Positions 6,668 through 13,664 of a stretch of DNA of 17,673 nucleotides are shown here, piece after piece. Position 1 is the stretch's first letter. Each line of letters begins with the position of its first letter. The notes beneath the pieces are model-generated. The model was not told the DNA's origin, did no database searches, and saw nothing but the letters and a program-made list of their open reading frames with translations. The position numbers and the translations under genes are program-made. The stretch is from an uncultured Eubacteriaceae bacterium. GTDB lineage: Bacteria; Bacillota; Clostridia; Eubacteriales; UBA1433. Location of the stretch: positions 1 to 17,673 of the forward strand of contig CALFLU010000017.1 of the NCBI GenBank assembly GCA_937880125.1, read 5' to 3'.

Positions 6668-8456
6668 TTATTTTTTAATCCAATCATCTAAAGCTGTATT
6701 TTTTAGCTTATATCGTTCATAATTATTCTGTATCTCTAAAAGCCTCATCAATTATTTTTTCTGAAAATTTCGAATACTGACTTGAAGTATATGGAAAATT
6801 ATCTTTTGAAAAATCAATTCCCAATTTTTGAAGTCTTTGGTCATAATAATTGAAATCTTTTACACCATCTTTGTCAATTATTTTATTAAACGCTATAATG
6901 AATCCATTAATTGCAGTAACTGATAAAAGCTTTGATTGTGGATTATGCCATTCAGCATTAAAATTCTTCTTTACCGCTGAAAAAAAATCTGTGATATTCT
7001 TTATGCAATAATTTATATATTCGTCAAACGCATCTTGATCGAATTTTATTAATGCCGATTTATCTCCTTCCCAAAAGTAATACAAGCTTTTTCGATCTTT
7101 AGATTCAATTGTCACTAAGTATCTTAATGCAAATTTTATAATAGATGCAATTTTTATTTTACCTTTATCTAAAGACGACATTTCGAATTTTTTAAAGAAA
7201 ATTTTCTCACTATTTAATCGTTCGATAACTTTTCTAGCCAATCCTAAGTCAGACAGTGGATATTTATTCATCTGCACATGCAACAATATATCTGCCGGAA
7301 CAGATTTCGCATTAGAATTGATATCCGAAAATATCTCACCTTCAATTTAAGCCCTCTGTATAGGAGGCATATCTTTCGGAAATACCAGCCCCGTTACAAG
7401 AAGATGCAGCTCTTTTCTTAATTTAGAAATTTTTTCTTCATCAGTATCATTCTCTAAACCTTCATAGTGAGCAAATACTCGATGTTGACCATCAATAATA
7501 CAGATGCTGTTCATTTTGTCGGGGATAATCATATTATAGGTAGCAAATTTTCCAATGTTTTTAAGTTCAACCGGATTTTTGTCTTGATCGAGAAATATAA
7601 CGTCGTCTGGAAGTGTAACTATGATATTATTGTAAAAAGATTCTTCTTTTTTTACCAAAAATTTTCTAATTGCTTTTATTTTTTCTTTTTTAATTAATCG
7701 TTGATATAAAAATACTGCATCTTCCCAACTATCTTTCCTCATAACAAATGAGTTTCGAATTAACGTATCTGCAGACATCATAAAAGAAACAATTCTTACA
7801 CCAGTTGTTATACCGGTATTTTTTTTGGGACTAATGATTGTTGCATTAATATTTTTCTGAGCATCTTCGGTCGTAGTCGTACCAATATCTTCAGAATTAA
7901 GATTTAAAAATCTTAACACTTCATACTTAACTGATTTCTTAATGCATTTAGCCATTGAATCTAAATAATTTAAAAACTGAGGTTCAACAATTTTTATGTG
8001 AGAAAATAGGTCATACTGATTTTTTGTAAACCCAGTTTCTTTTTCAGTAAAGTACAAATAGAATACCTTGTATTCTTCAGGAGTATATTCATCTATGGCA
8101 TCTTTATATTCTTTAAAACTCTCAGTAAGCCATTTGACTAGTTGTGCAATATCCTTTTTAATTACTTCCGAAGTTTCATTTTTCTTTCTCATGTGAGGCT
8201 TAATGTCTTCAATACTTGTATCTTCACATATGAGTAAAATATTTTTATAAATAAAAACTGAATCTAATTCAACCGTTCTCGGGCCTATTTCTACATGTTT
8301 ATTTTCTGTATTTAGATAAATGAAACCGGCCATAATAAATATGTTTTTAATTTTCTTTTTAAATTCTCTAGTTTTTCTTTTTCTCTCTGCTTGTTGCTTT
8401 TTTTTTGCTCTCTCTTCTGCTGTTAAACCAGTTCCTCTCCTAGATTTTTTTCTCAT
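6668..8456 (-). pseudogene. DGQHR-domain (DndB-like) protein gene, broken by an in-frame stop and a probable frameshift
   Basis: ATG at 8456 with GAAGGTG 6 nt upstream, overlapping the methyltransferase end by 17 nt. The frame runs 369 codons to a TAA at 7349-7347, then continues in the same frame for another 207 codons to 6723. The reading across the stop (PPIQRA, stop, IEGEIFSDINSNAKSVP) looks like uninterrupted protein, so one base change probably made the stop. Past 6723, shifting frame by one base reads NNYERYKLKNTALDDWIKK and stops at 6670-6668, suggesting a second lesion. The intact product would be about 595 residues. Residues 1-38 are very basic, and the hallmark IIDGQHRVFAHYEG has its DGQHR at 322-326. 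Relatives include DndB of DNA phosphorothioation clusters and DGQHR proteins beside other modification genes. No nuclease motif is seen. A truncated 369-residue protein could still be made but lacks the second half of the DGQHR core. Confidence 0.75.
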
Positions 8457-9372
8457 GTTTTACACCTTCTCGAACTTTTTTAAATTCTTCTGGTAGCTTT
8501 GCTACCGATGTTCTCACATCAGGTTTATTTACAGGTTTATCATCTCTTATTCTTATATTACCATCTATTGATTCTTGAATTCTACTTTTCGCTATTTGAT
8601 AATATTCTTCTATAATTTCCGCTCCAATAAATCTTCTGTTTTCAAGTATTGATGCCACCCCAGTTGATCCAACACCCATAAAAGGATCTAGTATAACTCC
8701 TTTTTCTTGTGTTAAAGCACGTATTAGTCTACGCGGAAGAGTTATTGGAAATTGGCACGGATGCAAAGTTTTTTCAACATGATTTGCTTTTACATTTGGA
8801 ATATCCCACACGTCCGATGGATTTTTTCCTAAAGGGTTCCCACTTAATTTTCCTTTATTTACACCTTTATATGATCGCTTACCTGGATACTTTTGGGGTA
8901 TACGGACACAATCTAGATTAAAATCGTAGCTTTTTCCTTTTGTAAACCATAGTATTGTTTCATGCCTACCACTAAATCGTTGTGAGCTGTTTAAACCATG
9001 TCCAAAAGTCCAGATAATCCGATTTCTTAAAATAAGAGGAATTTCTAAATCTTTACATCCTTCTCTAAAAATTTGGTACACATAATAATCCAAAGGTATC
9101 ACCTCAGAATGATTAATATGATAACCAATTTGCCAACATATACTGCCGCCTTCTTTTAACACACGGTATAGGTCATTAAAAATTATTGATTGTTGATTTT
9201 TAAATGTATCTATATCGTCATTTATATCTTCATATGCTTTGCCCATACAATATGGCGGAGACGCTATAATCAGATCACAGTAGCTATCTGGAAGTATTTT
9301 TAATAATTCATAGCAGTCCCCATTAAAAACTGTAATATCATTATTTTTATTAAATTTTTCATGAATCATCAT
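8440..9372 (-). CDS. Site-specific DNA methyltransferase, beta class (N4-cytosine or N6-adenine)
   Basis: SAM-dependent DNA amino-methyltransferase of 310 residues. Catalytic motif IV, SPPY (38-41), lies ahead of the SAM-binding motif I, DPFMGVGSTG (229-238). That order defines the beta class, which contains both m4C and m6A enzymes; SPPY alone does not settle which. The middle (about 120-205, with FGHGLNSSQRFSGRHE and ETILWFTK) should include the target recognition region, and KTLHPCQFP (201-209) precedes motif I as usual. I chose the ATG at 9372, with GGAGGAG about 12 nt upstream; the frame extends to a TTG at 9402 that has no ribosome binding site. No nuclease lies next to it, so it is either solitary or tied to the DGQHR gene. 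The gene appears intact. Confidence 0.93.
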   Translation of the reverse strand: MMIHEKFNKNNDITVFNGDCYELLKILPDSYCDLIIASPPYCMGKAYEDINDDIDTFKNQQSIIFNDLYRVLKEGGSICWQIGYHINHSEVIPLDYYVYQIFREGCKDLEIPLILRNRIIWTFGHGLNSSQRFSGRHETILWFTKGKSYDFNLDCVRIPQKYPGKRSYKGVNKGKLSGNPLGKNPSDVWDIPNVKANHVEKTLHPCQFPITLPRRLIRALTQEKGVILDPFMGVGSTGVASILENRRFIGAEIIEEYYQIAKSRIQESIDGNIRIRDDKPVNKPDVRTSVAKLPEEFKKVREGVKHEKKI

Positions 9373-9401
9373 ATAGTTAACTTGCTCCTCCACGTTGCCC
9401 A

Positions 9402-9412
9402 ACTCTTTGAGT
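9402..9412. promoter_or_regulatory. Palindrome in the methyltransferase leader
   Basis: ACTC-TTT-GAGT forms an 11-bp inverted repeat in the untranslated leader, about 15 nt downstream of the predicted transcription start. Methyltransferases and controller proteins of restriction-modification systems often act at such sites. No controller gene is present, so a role is speculative. Confidence 0.2.
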
Positions 9413-9431
9413 ATTGCTTTAATTTTAAATA

Positions 9432-9440
9432 ATTATAACA
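9432..9440 (-). promoter_or_regulatory. Methyltransferase promoter, extended -10
   Basis: On the minus strand TATAAT (9437-9432) is preceded directly by TGT, giving a TGN extended -10. No good -35 is visible, which extended -10 promoters tolerate. It lies 60 nt ahead of the ATG. Confidence 0.5.
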
Positions 9441-9494
9441 TAATTCAACATGATGTATCTTAAGAAAAATGAATCTCAATATAACACTTAATAT

Positions 9495-9519
9495 CAAAAA
9501 GGACTGCAACGCAGTCCTT
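9495..9519 (-). terminator. Terminator of the MTH1187-type gene pair
   Basis: AAGGACTGC (9499-9507) pairs perfectly with GCAGTCCTT (9511-9519) across a 3-nt loop, and on the minus strand a five-T run follows. It lies about 75 nt behind the second gene of the pair. Confidence 0.85.
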
Positions 9520-9594
9520 CTATCAAAATATCTTACTCTCCATACGATGAAAATTTCCTCACGAACAATACAACGCTCGCTGAGGACTCTTTTG

Positions 9595-9897
9595 CTACAT
9601 TTTTTCCGTTTTTGTGCGAACACTGTTGAGCTTTTGCTCCATGGTTCCCTTCTTGTCTCTTCTGTCGTCAATGCGCAAAATAGAGAACACGCGTCCATAT
9701 CCCGCATCGGCAATTTCTTCCTGAATTTTTTTGACCATTGCCATAATGCCTTCCAGTTCCCCTTCTACCACAACGCTCATCGGTGTTTGAATATACTTAA
9801 ACCCGGCTGTGTCCAGATTTTCTTTTACAATTTCCTGGTATGTTTTTTTTACTTCGGCATTTTTGCTGCCCGATAATACCATATCCACGATTGCCAT
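9595..9897 (-). CDS. MTH1187/YqgV-family (UPF0045) small protein, possible thiamine binder, second copy
   Basis: The 100 residues match the MTH1187/YkoF-like fold family: MAIVDMVL start, the TPMSVVVEGELEGIMAMVKK block and a closing strand VFSILRIDD. Members are oligomeric cytosolic ferredoxin-like proteins; several bind thiamine or related compounds, but their role is unsettled. A charged Lys/Arg-rich tail (about 79-100) extends past the normal domain end. ATG at 9897 with AAAGGAATG upstream. It lies 25 nt behind its paralogue in the same operon and is followed by a terminator. Confidence 0.88.
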   Translation of the reverse strand: MAIVDMVLSGSKNAEVKKTYQEIVKENLDTAGFKYIQTPMSVVVEGELEGIMAMVKKIQEEIADAGYGRVFSILRIDDRRDKKGTMEQKLNSVRTKTEKM

Positions 9898-9922
9898 ATC
9901 ATTTCATTCCTTTCTATGCGTT

Positions 9923-10171
9923 TTAGTTGTCTTCTTGTATTCTGATCGAGGTTTCGATTCTCGTATAGCCTTTGTCAATCAGCGCTTTGCGCATCGCATT
10001 GACCAGGTCAAAAATTTCTTCCACATCGCCTTCCACCACGGTGCTCATGGGATACAGCGTATTTTTCAGTCCCGAATCATCAATGACCTTTTGAATAATC
10101 GCAACCGACTCGCTGACGCTGGTGCCGCCGCCTTTTTTTCTTCCGACCATTGTCAAATCTACTAAAGCCAT
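9923..10171 (-). CDS. MTH1187/YqgV-family (UPF0045) small protein, possible thiamine binder, first copy
   Basis: The 82 residues are the standard length of the family: MALVDLTMVG start, YPMSTVVEGDVEEIFDLVNAM in the middle, and a final strand RIETSIRIQED. A glycine-rich KKGGGTSVSESV loop (13-24) is absent from its downstream paralogue. The core blocks of the two genes (PMS-VVEG) show they are tandem duplicates that have diverged far. AAAGGAGTG lies 7 nt ahead of the ATG. The predicted leader is only about 50 nt, too short for a TPP riboswitch, so thiamine control of that kind is not supported here. Confidence 0.88.
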   Translation of the reverse strand: MALVDLTMVGRKKGGGTSVSESVAIIQKVIDDSGLKNTLYPMSTVVEGDVEEIFDLVNAMRKALIDKGYTRIETSIRIQEDN

Positions 10172-10229
10172 CTAAAAACACTCCTTTCGCAAAACAAAAT
10201 TTTAGATAAATTTTTGCATTCTACTTTGC

Positions 10230-10238
10230 ATTATACCA
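10230..10238 (-). promoter_or_regulatory. Promoter of the MTH1187-type gene pair, extended -10
   Basis: A perfect TATAAT (10235-10230) is preceded by TGG on the minus strand, a TGN extended -10. The -35 is poor (TACTTG at 17 bp). It lies 58 nt ahead of the first gene. Confidence 0.65.
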
Positions 10239-10297
10239 CAAAATTTTCGTTACAAGTAAAAGATTACATCATACATTCATTCTTTTTTTAATTTCTG

Positions 10298-10327
10298 TTG
10301 ACGATGCGGCAAACAAACCTGTACAAT
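10298..10327 (+). promoter_or_regulatory. Glutaredoxin promoter
   Basis: TTGACG (10298-10303) and TACAAT (10322-10327) with an 18-bp spacer, each one base from consensus. The leader to the ATG is about 60 nt. Confidence 0.65.
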
Positions 10328-10394
10328 AAAACTGTCCTATATATGTTAGATTGCAAGTTATCAATGTTTTCAACGAAGAAAGGTGGAATTTGCC

Positions 10395-10634
10395 ATGAAA
10401 AAAGTAACCGTCTACAGCTCTTCTCCCTGCCCCTGGTGCTCTCGTGCAAAGGCGCTGCTGACACAGGCCGATATTGCTTTCGAAGAAATCCATGTCGATT
10501 TTGACAGCAAGGAGTTTGACGAACTCATAGAGAGAACAAAAATGCAAACCGTGCCGCAAATTTTTGTGGACGATGTTTTGCTCGGCGGCTATGAACAACT
10601 CAAAAAGGCCGTTGAAGAAGGCCTCTTTGCCTGA
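10395..10634 (+). CDS. Glutaredoxin (dithiol, CPWC)
   Basis: The 79-residue thioredoxin-fold protein reduces disulfides, normally using glutathione or another low-molecular-weight thiol. Seen: active site CPWC at 12-15 after the KVTVYSS strand, the TVPQIFVDD block with the cis-proline in the middle, and the GGYEQL turn that helps bind the thiol. Length and order are those of GrxC-like proteins. The ATG at 10395 has AAAGGTGG 8 nt upstream; a GTG four codons earlier overlaps that site and is less likely. It is a single-gene unit with its own promoter and terminator, convergent with dxr. Confidence 0.93.
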   Translation: MKKVTVYSSSPCPWCSRAKALLTQADIAFEEIHVDFDSKEFDELIERTKMQTVPQIFVDDVLLGGYEQLKKAVEEGLFA

Positions 10635-10653
10635 TAATTCCCTGTGCATGCAA

Positions 10654-10682
10654 TAAAAAAAGCGGCGTTCGCCGCTTTTTTG
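10654..10682. terminator. Bidirectional terminator between glutaredoxin and dxr
   Basis: AGCGGC (10661-10666) and GCCGCT (10671-10676) form a GC-rich stem with a 4-nt loop, flanked by an A tract before and a T tract after. It can stop the rightward glutaredoxin transcript; in the other direction the hairpin lies just past the dxr stop at 10693 and reads the same. Confidence 0.9.
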
Positions 10683-10692
10683 TTGTATCGCT

Positions 10693-11847
10693 CTATTGAT
10701 ACTGCGCACAAATATACGCTTTGGTCATTTCTTTTATTTCCCTATCCAATTCCATAACCTCTTTTACCGTGGCACACGTCTTTGCCGCAGTGCTCTCATA
10801 GACCGCCGAGACAATATCGGCAATATCCAAAAATTCAATTTTGTCCTTCAAAAACATCTCCACGGCCACTTCGTTGGCGGCATTGAGCGCCAGCGGATAA
10901 CTGCCGCCCTTTTCAATGGCGTCATAGGCCAAACCCAACAAAACAAAGGCCTGCATATCAGGGCGGTGAAAGGTCAAACTGCGGTCAAACAAACGCAGTC
11001 GTTCCAGATTAGAAGGCTGCCTTTTCGGATAAAACAACGCCACATGAATGGGCAGACGCATGTCAGCCACACCCAACTGTGCCATAACAGAGCCATCTGT
11101 GTATTCCACCATGGAGTGCACAATGCTTTGGGAGTGCACCACCACCTCCACTTGGTCGGGCGCAACGCCAAAGAGCATCACAGCTTCAATCACTTCCAGC
11201 CCTTTGTTCATCAGCGTTGCCGAATCAATGCTGATCTTTTGCCCCATGGTCCAGTTGGGGCGCTTGAGTGCCTGCTCTTTTGTTATGCCGCGCATTTGTT
11301 CTCGGGTTTTGCCGAAAAACGGCCCGCCCGAGGCGGTGAGCCAAATTTTGTACACGTCTTTTTTGTCGTTGCCGTACAGACACTGAAAAATCGCGCTGTG
11401 CTCGCTGTCCACGGGAATAATGCGCGCCCCTTGTCTTTTGGCCTCCGCGTTGATAATATGCCCTGCGGCCACCATGGCCTCTTTGTTGGCAAGGGCAATG
11501 TCTTTGCCCTGTGAAAGAGCGCTATAGGCGGGAAGAACCCCCAGGCTGCCCGCAACGGCGCACACCACAAGGTCGTTTTTTTCATAGGCCGCCGCTTCAC
11601 ACAACCCCTCCATGCCGCACACCACGCGCACAGCGCCTTTCACGCGCGTTCTTACCGTCTTTGCGCTTTCTTTATCATAAACCGCCACCATTTCGGGGTT
11701 AAATGTTTCAATTTGCTCCAACAACAAGTCCGTCTGCTTGTTGGCTGCCAGCGCAGTGACGCGAAAGTGTTCTTTGTTTTCGTCTATAACCTCCAGCGTC
11801 TGCCTGCCCACCGAGCCGGTAGAGCCCAAAACGGCAATATTTTTCAT
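10693..11847 (-). CDS. dxr: 1-deoxy-D-xylulose-5-phosphate reductoisomerase
   Basis: NADPH-dependent enzyme that turns 1-deoxyxylulose 5-phosphate into 2-C-methylerythritol 4-phosphate, the committed step of the MEP isoprenoid route. The 384 residues are normal length. Seen: NADPH-binding GSTGSVG (8-14), ALANKEAMVAAG (118-129), metal-binding PVDSEHSAIFQ (145-155, with Asp147 and Glu149), TASGGPF (171-177) and the NWTMGQKISIDSATLMNKG block (198-216) with Glu218 just after. The ATG at 11847 fits the family start; the frame is open 8 codons further upstream inside glnS. AAGGGG of the ribosome binding site overlaps the glnS stop, and only 7 nt separate the genes, so it is co-transcribed with glnS rather than sitting with cdsA and rseP as is common. 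Confidence 0.98.
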   Translation of the reverse strand: MKNIAVLGSTGSVGRQTLEVIDENKEHFRVTALAANKQTDLLLEQIETFNPEMVAVYDKESAKTVRTRVKGAVRVVCGMEGLCEAAAYEKNDLVVCAVAGSLGVLPAYSALSQGKDIALANKEAMVAAGHIINAEAKRQGARIIPVDSEHSAIFQCLYGNDKKDVYKIWLTASGGPFFGKTREQMRGITKEQALKRPNWTMGQKISIDSATLMNKGLEVIEAVMLFGVAPDQVEVVVHSQSIVHSMVEYTDGSVMAQLGVADMRLPIHVALFYPKRQPSNLERLRLFDRSLTFHRPDMQAFVLLGLAYDAIEKGGSYPLALNAANEVAVEMFLKDKIEFLDIADIVSAVYESTAAKTCATVKEVMELDREIKEMTKAYICAQYQ

Positions 11848-11854
11848 GGTTGAC

Positions 11855-13516
11855 TTACCCCTTTTGCACAAGCTTAAACGAGCTTTTCAGCGATACGGTT
11901 CTGTTAAATGTCAACATGTCCGCATCATGGCTGTCCACAGCAAAATACCCGTTGCGCATAAATTGAAACACCTCGCCCGCCTTGGCGTCTTTTAAACTTT
12001 CTTCGCAGAAAGAATCCATGATTGTCAGAGAATCGGGGTTAATTCTCTCCAGGTAGTCCCTGCCCTCTCCATTATCGTCCAACAACAGCGGCTCATATAA
12101 GTTGACTTTGCATTTCAGCGCACGCTCAGCATGCACCCAGTGAATGGTGCCTTTGACTTTTCGTTCATTAAAGCCGCTGCCCGCCTTGGTTTTTTCGTCA
12201 TAGGTGCAGTTAATTTGCACCACGCGTCCGTTTTCGTCTTTAATCATTTCGTTGCATTTGATGAAATACGCACCGATGAGCCGCACTTCATTGCCGATAT
12301 AGAGACGATGATATTTCGGGGGCGGCACCTCCATAAAGTCTTCTCGTTCTATATAAATTTCTCTGCCAAAGGGCACTTGGCGGCTGCCCATTTCTTCGTT
12401 GTCCTGATTGTTGGCAACGGGCAAATACTCCACCTTACCCTCGGGGTAATTGGTAATGACCACTTTGAGCGGATCAATTACGGCCATCACGCGCTTTGCC
12501 TTCATTTTCAAGTCATCGCGCACCATATGCTCAAAGAGCGCATATTCCACCTCGCTGTTGGCCTTGGAAATGCCGATGGCTTCACAAAAATTGACAATGG
12601 CCTGCGGCGTTACACCCCGTCTCCTCAATCCCCGCAGCGTGGGCAGTCGCGGATCATCCCAGCCGTCCACAACGCCGCTGTCAATGAGATTTTTTAAAAA
12701 CCGTTTGCTCATCACGGTATTTTCAAGGTTTAGGCGCGCGAACTCAATTTGTCTCGGGCGTTTGAGAGCAAAGTCGTCCAAATTGTCCAGCACCCAGTCA
12801 TAGACCGCGCGGTTGTTTTCAAATTCCAGCGAACAAAGCGAGAAGGTCACACCCTCAATGGCGTCTTGCAGCGGGTGGGCAAAGTCATACATCGGATAAA
12901 TGCACCATTCATTTCCCGTCCTGTGATGCTCAGCATACAAAATGCGATAAAGCACCGGGTCCCGCATGACAATATTGGGGCTTTGCATATCTATTTTTGC
13001 CCGCAACACCTTTGCGCCTTCTGCGTAGCGGCCGTCTTTCATTTCTTCAACCAATTTCAGGTTTTCTTCCACACTTCTCGCACGGTGCGGGCTGGGTCTG
13101 CCGGGGGTGGTCAGCGTTCCGCGGTATTCTTTGATTTCCTCGGCGCTCAGCTCGTCCACATAAGCCAGTCCCTTTTCAATCAGCTCCACCGCATAATTGT
13201 AATTTTGCGCAAAATAGTCCGAGCCAAAACACAGCTTGTCCCATTCATAGCCCAACCAGTGAATATCTTCTTGAATGCTGTTCACATACTCCGTGTCTTC
13301 TTTGATGGGGTTTGTATCATCAAAACGCAAATTGGTCTTGCCGCCATAGCGCGCCGCCGTGGCAAAGTTGATATAAATCGCCTTGGCATGCCCAATGTGC
13401 AAATATCCGTTGGGCTCCGGCGGAAAGCGCGTATAGACTTCCTCACGCACCCCTTCTGCCAGCTCCTCGTCAATAAAATCCCAAATAAAGTTTGAAACCT
13501 TTTTTTCTTCAGTCAT
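11855..13516 (-). CDS. glnS: Glutaminyl-tRNA synthetase
   Basis: Class I synthetase that charges tRNA(Gln) directly with glutamine. The 553 residues are the bacterial GlnRS length. Seen: PPEPNGYLHIGHAK with HIGH at 40-43, LRFDDTNP typical of the Gln/Glu group, the KMSKS-loop version VMSKR (MSKR at 269-272), and a C-terminal beta-barrel anticodon-binding part. The GlnRS-specific PEPNGYLH and long C-terminus separate it from GluRS. Many Firmicutes lack GlnRS and use GatCAB amidation; some clostridia have it, usually seen as acquired. ATG at 13516 with GAGGG just upstream. It leads a two-gene operon with dxr, behind its own strong promoter. Confidence 0.97.
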   Translation of the reverse strand: MTEEKKVSNFIWDFIDEELAEGVREEVYTRFPPEPNGYLHIGHAKAIYINFATAARYGGKTNLRFDDTNPIKEDTEYVNSIQEDIHWLGYEWDKLCFGSDYFAQNYNYAVELIEKGLAYVDELSAEEIKEYRGTLTTPGRPSPHRARSVEENLKLVEEMKDGRYAEGAKVLRAKIDMQSPNIVMRDPVLYRILYAEHHRTGNEWCIYPMYDFAHPLQDAIEGVTFSLCSLEFENNRAVYDWVLDNLDDFALKRPRQIEFARLNLENTVMSKRFLKNLIDSGVVDGWDDPRLPTLRGLRRRGVTPQAIVNFCEAIGISKANSEVEYALFEHMVRDDLKMKAKRVMAVIDPLKVVITNYPEGKVEYLPVANNQDNEEMGSRQVPFGREIYIEREDFMEVPPPKYHRLYIGNEVRLIGAYFIKCNEMIKDENGRVVQINCTYDEKTKAGSGFNERKVKGTIHWVHAERALKCKVNLYEPLLLDDNGEGRDYLERINPDSLTIMDSFCEESLKDAKAGEVFQFMRNGYFAVDSHDADMLTFNRTVSLKSSFKLVQKG

Positions 13517-13561
13517 GTTCCCTCACCGCTTTGCTTTTAATATTCGTTTCCGTAAAAACAA

Positions 13562-13590
13562 ATTATAATATATCTGTGCGAAAAGTTCAA
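13562..13590 (-). promoter_or_regulatory. glnS-dxr promoter
   Basis: TTGAAC (13590-13585) and a perfect TATAAT (13567-13562) with a 17-bp spacer on the minus strand, about 45 nt ahead of glnS. No T-box leader is possible in so short a distance. Confidence 0.8.
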
Positions 13591-13612
13591 TGCGCGCCAC
13601 AGAGTTTGTTTG

Positions 13613-13641
13613 TTGTATTGGCAAAGAAAGTGCGATATAAT
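13613..13641 (+). promoter_or_regulatory. dgt-dnaG-rpoD promoter
   Basis: TTGTAT (13613-13618) and a perfect TATAAT (13636-13641) with a 17-bp spacer. It diverges from the glnS promoter, with the two -35 elements only 22 bp apart. Confidence 0.75.
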
Positions 13642-13664
13642 AATGGCATTAATCAGGAGAAAAA

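Larger units (their letters stand above)
6645..9440. other. AT-rich accessory insert carrying a methyltransferase and a DGQHR gene
   Basis: The stretch is clearly richer in A and T than both flanks, in coding as well as non-coding parts, and uses AT-ending codons (many AAA, AAT, ATA, TTA) unlike the GC-richer neighbours. Both genes are DNA-modification related and face the same way. The left edge coincides with the truncated YoaP gene. The right edge lies between the methyltransferase promoter and the terminator at 9496. No integrase, transposase, tRNA or clear flanking repeat is visible, so the mode of entry is unknown; recombination between flanking genes is possible. Edges are approximate. 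Confidence 0.65.

Noticed and set aside
6723..7286. Separate 187-codon gene downstream of the DGQHR frame
   Set aside because: It is in the same frame as the 369-codon part, has no ribosome binding site and reads as its direct continuation, so it is the second half of one broken gene.
9373..9402. TTG start for the methyltransferase, 10 codons upstream of the ATG
   Set aside because: No ribosome binding site precedes the TTG, while GGAGGAG lies inside this stretch and serves the ATG at 9372, though at a rather long spacing.
10172..10229. TPP riboswitch ahead of the MTH1187-type genes
   Set aside because: The predicted leader is only about 50 nt and shows no THI-box features or terminator/antiterminator pair.
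10269..10709. Leftward frame of 146 codons over the glutaredoxin gene
   Set aside because: It lies opposite the CPWC glutaredoxin gene, its promoter and a terminator; no recognisable protein.
13517..13561. T-box leader ahead of glnS
   Set aside because: The leader is about 40 nt, much too short for a T-box.
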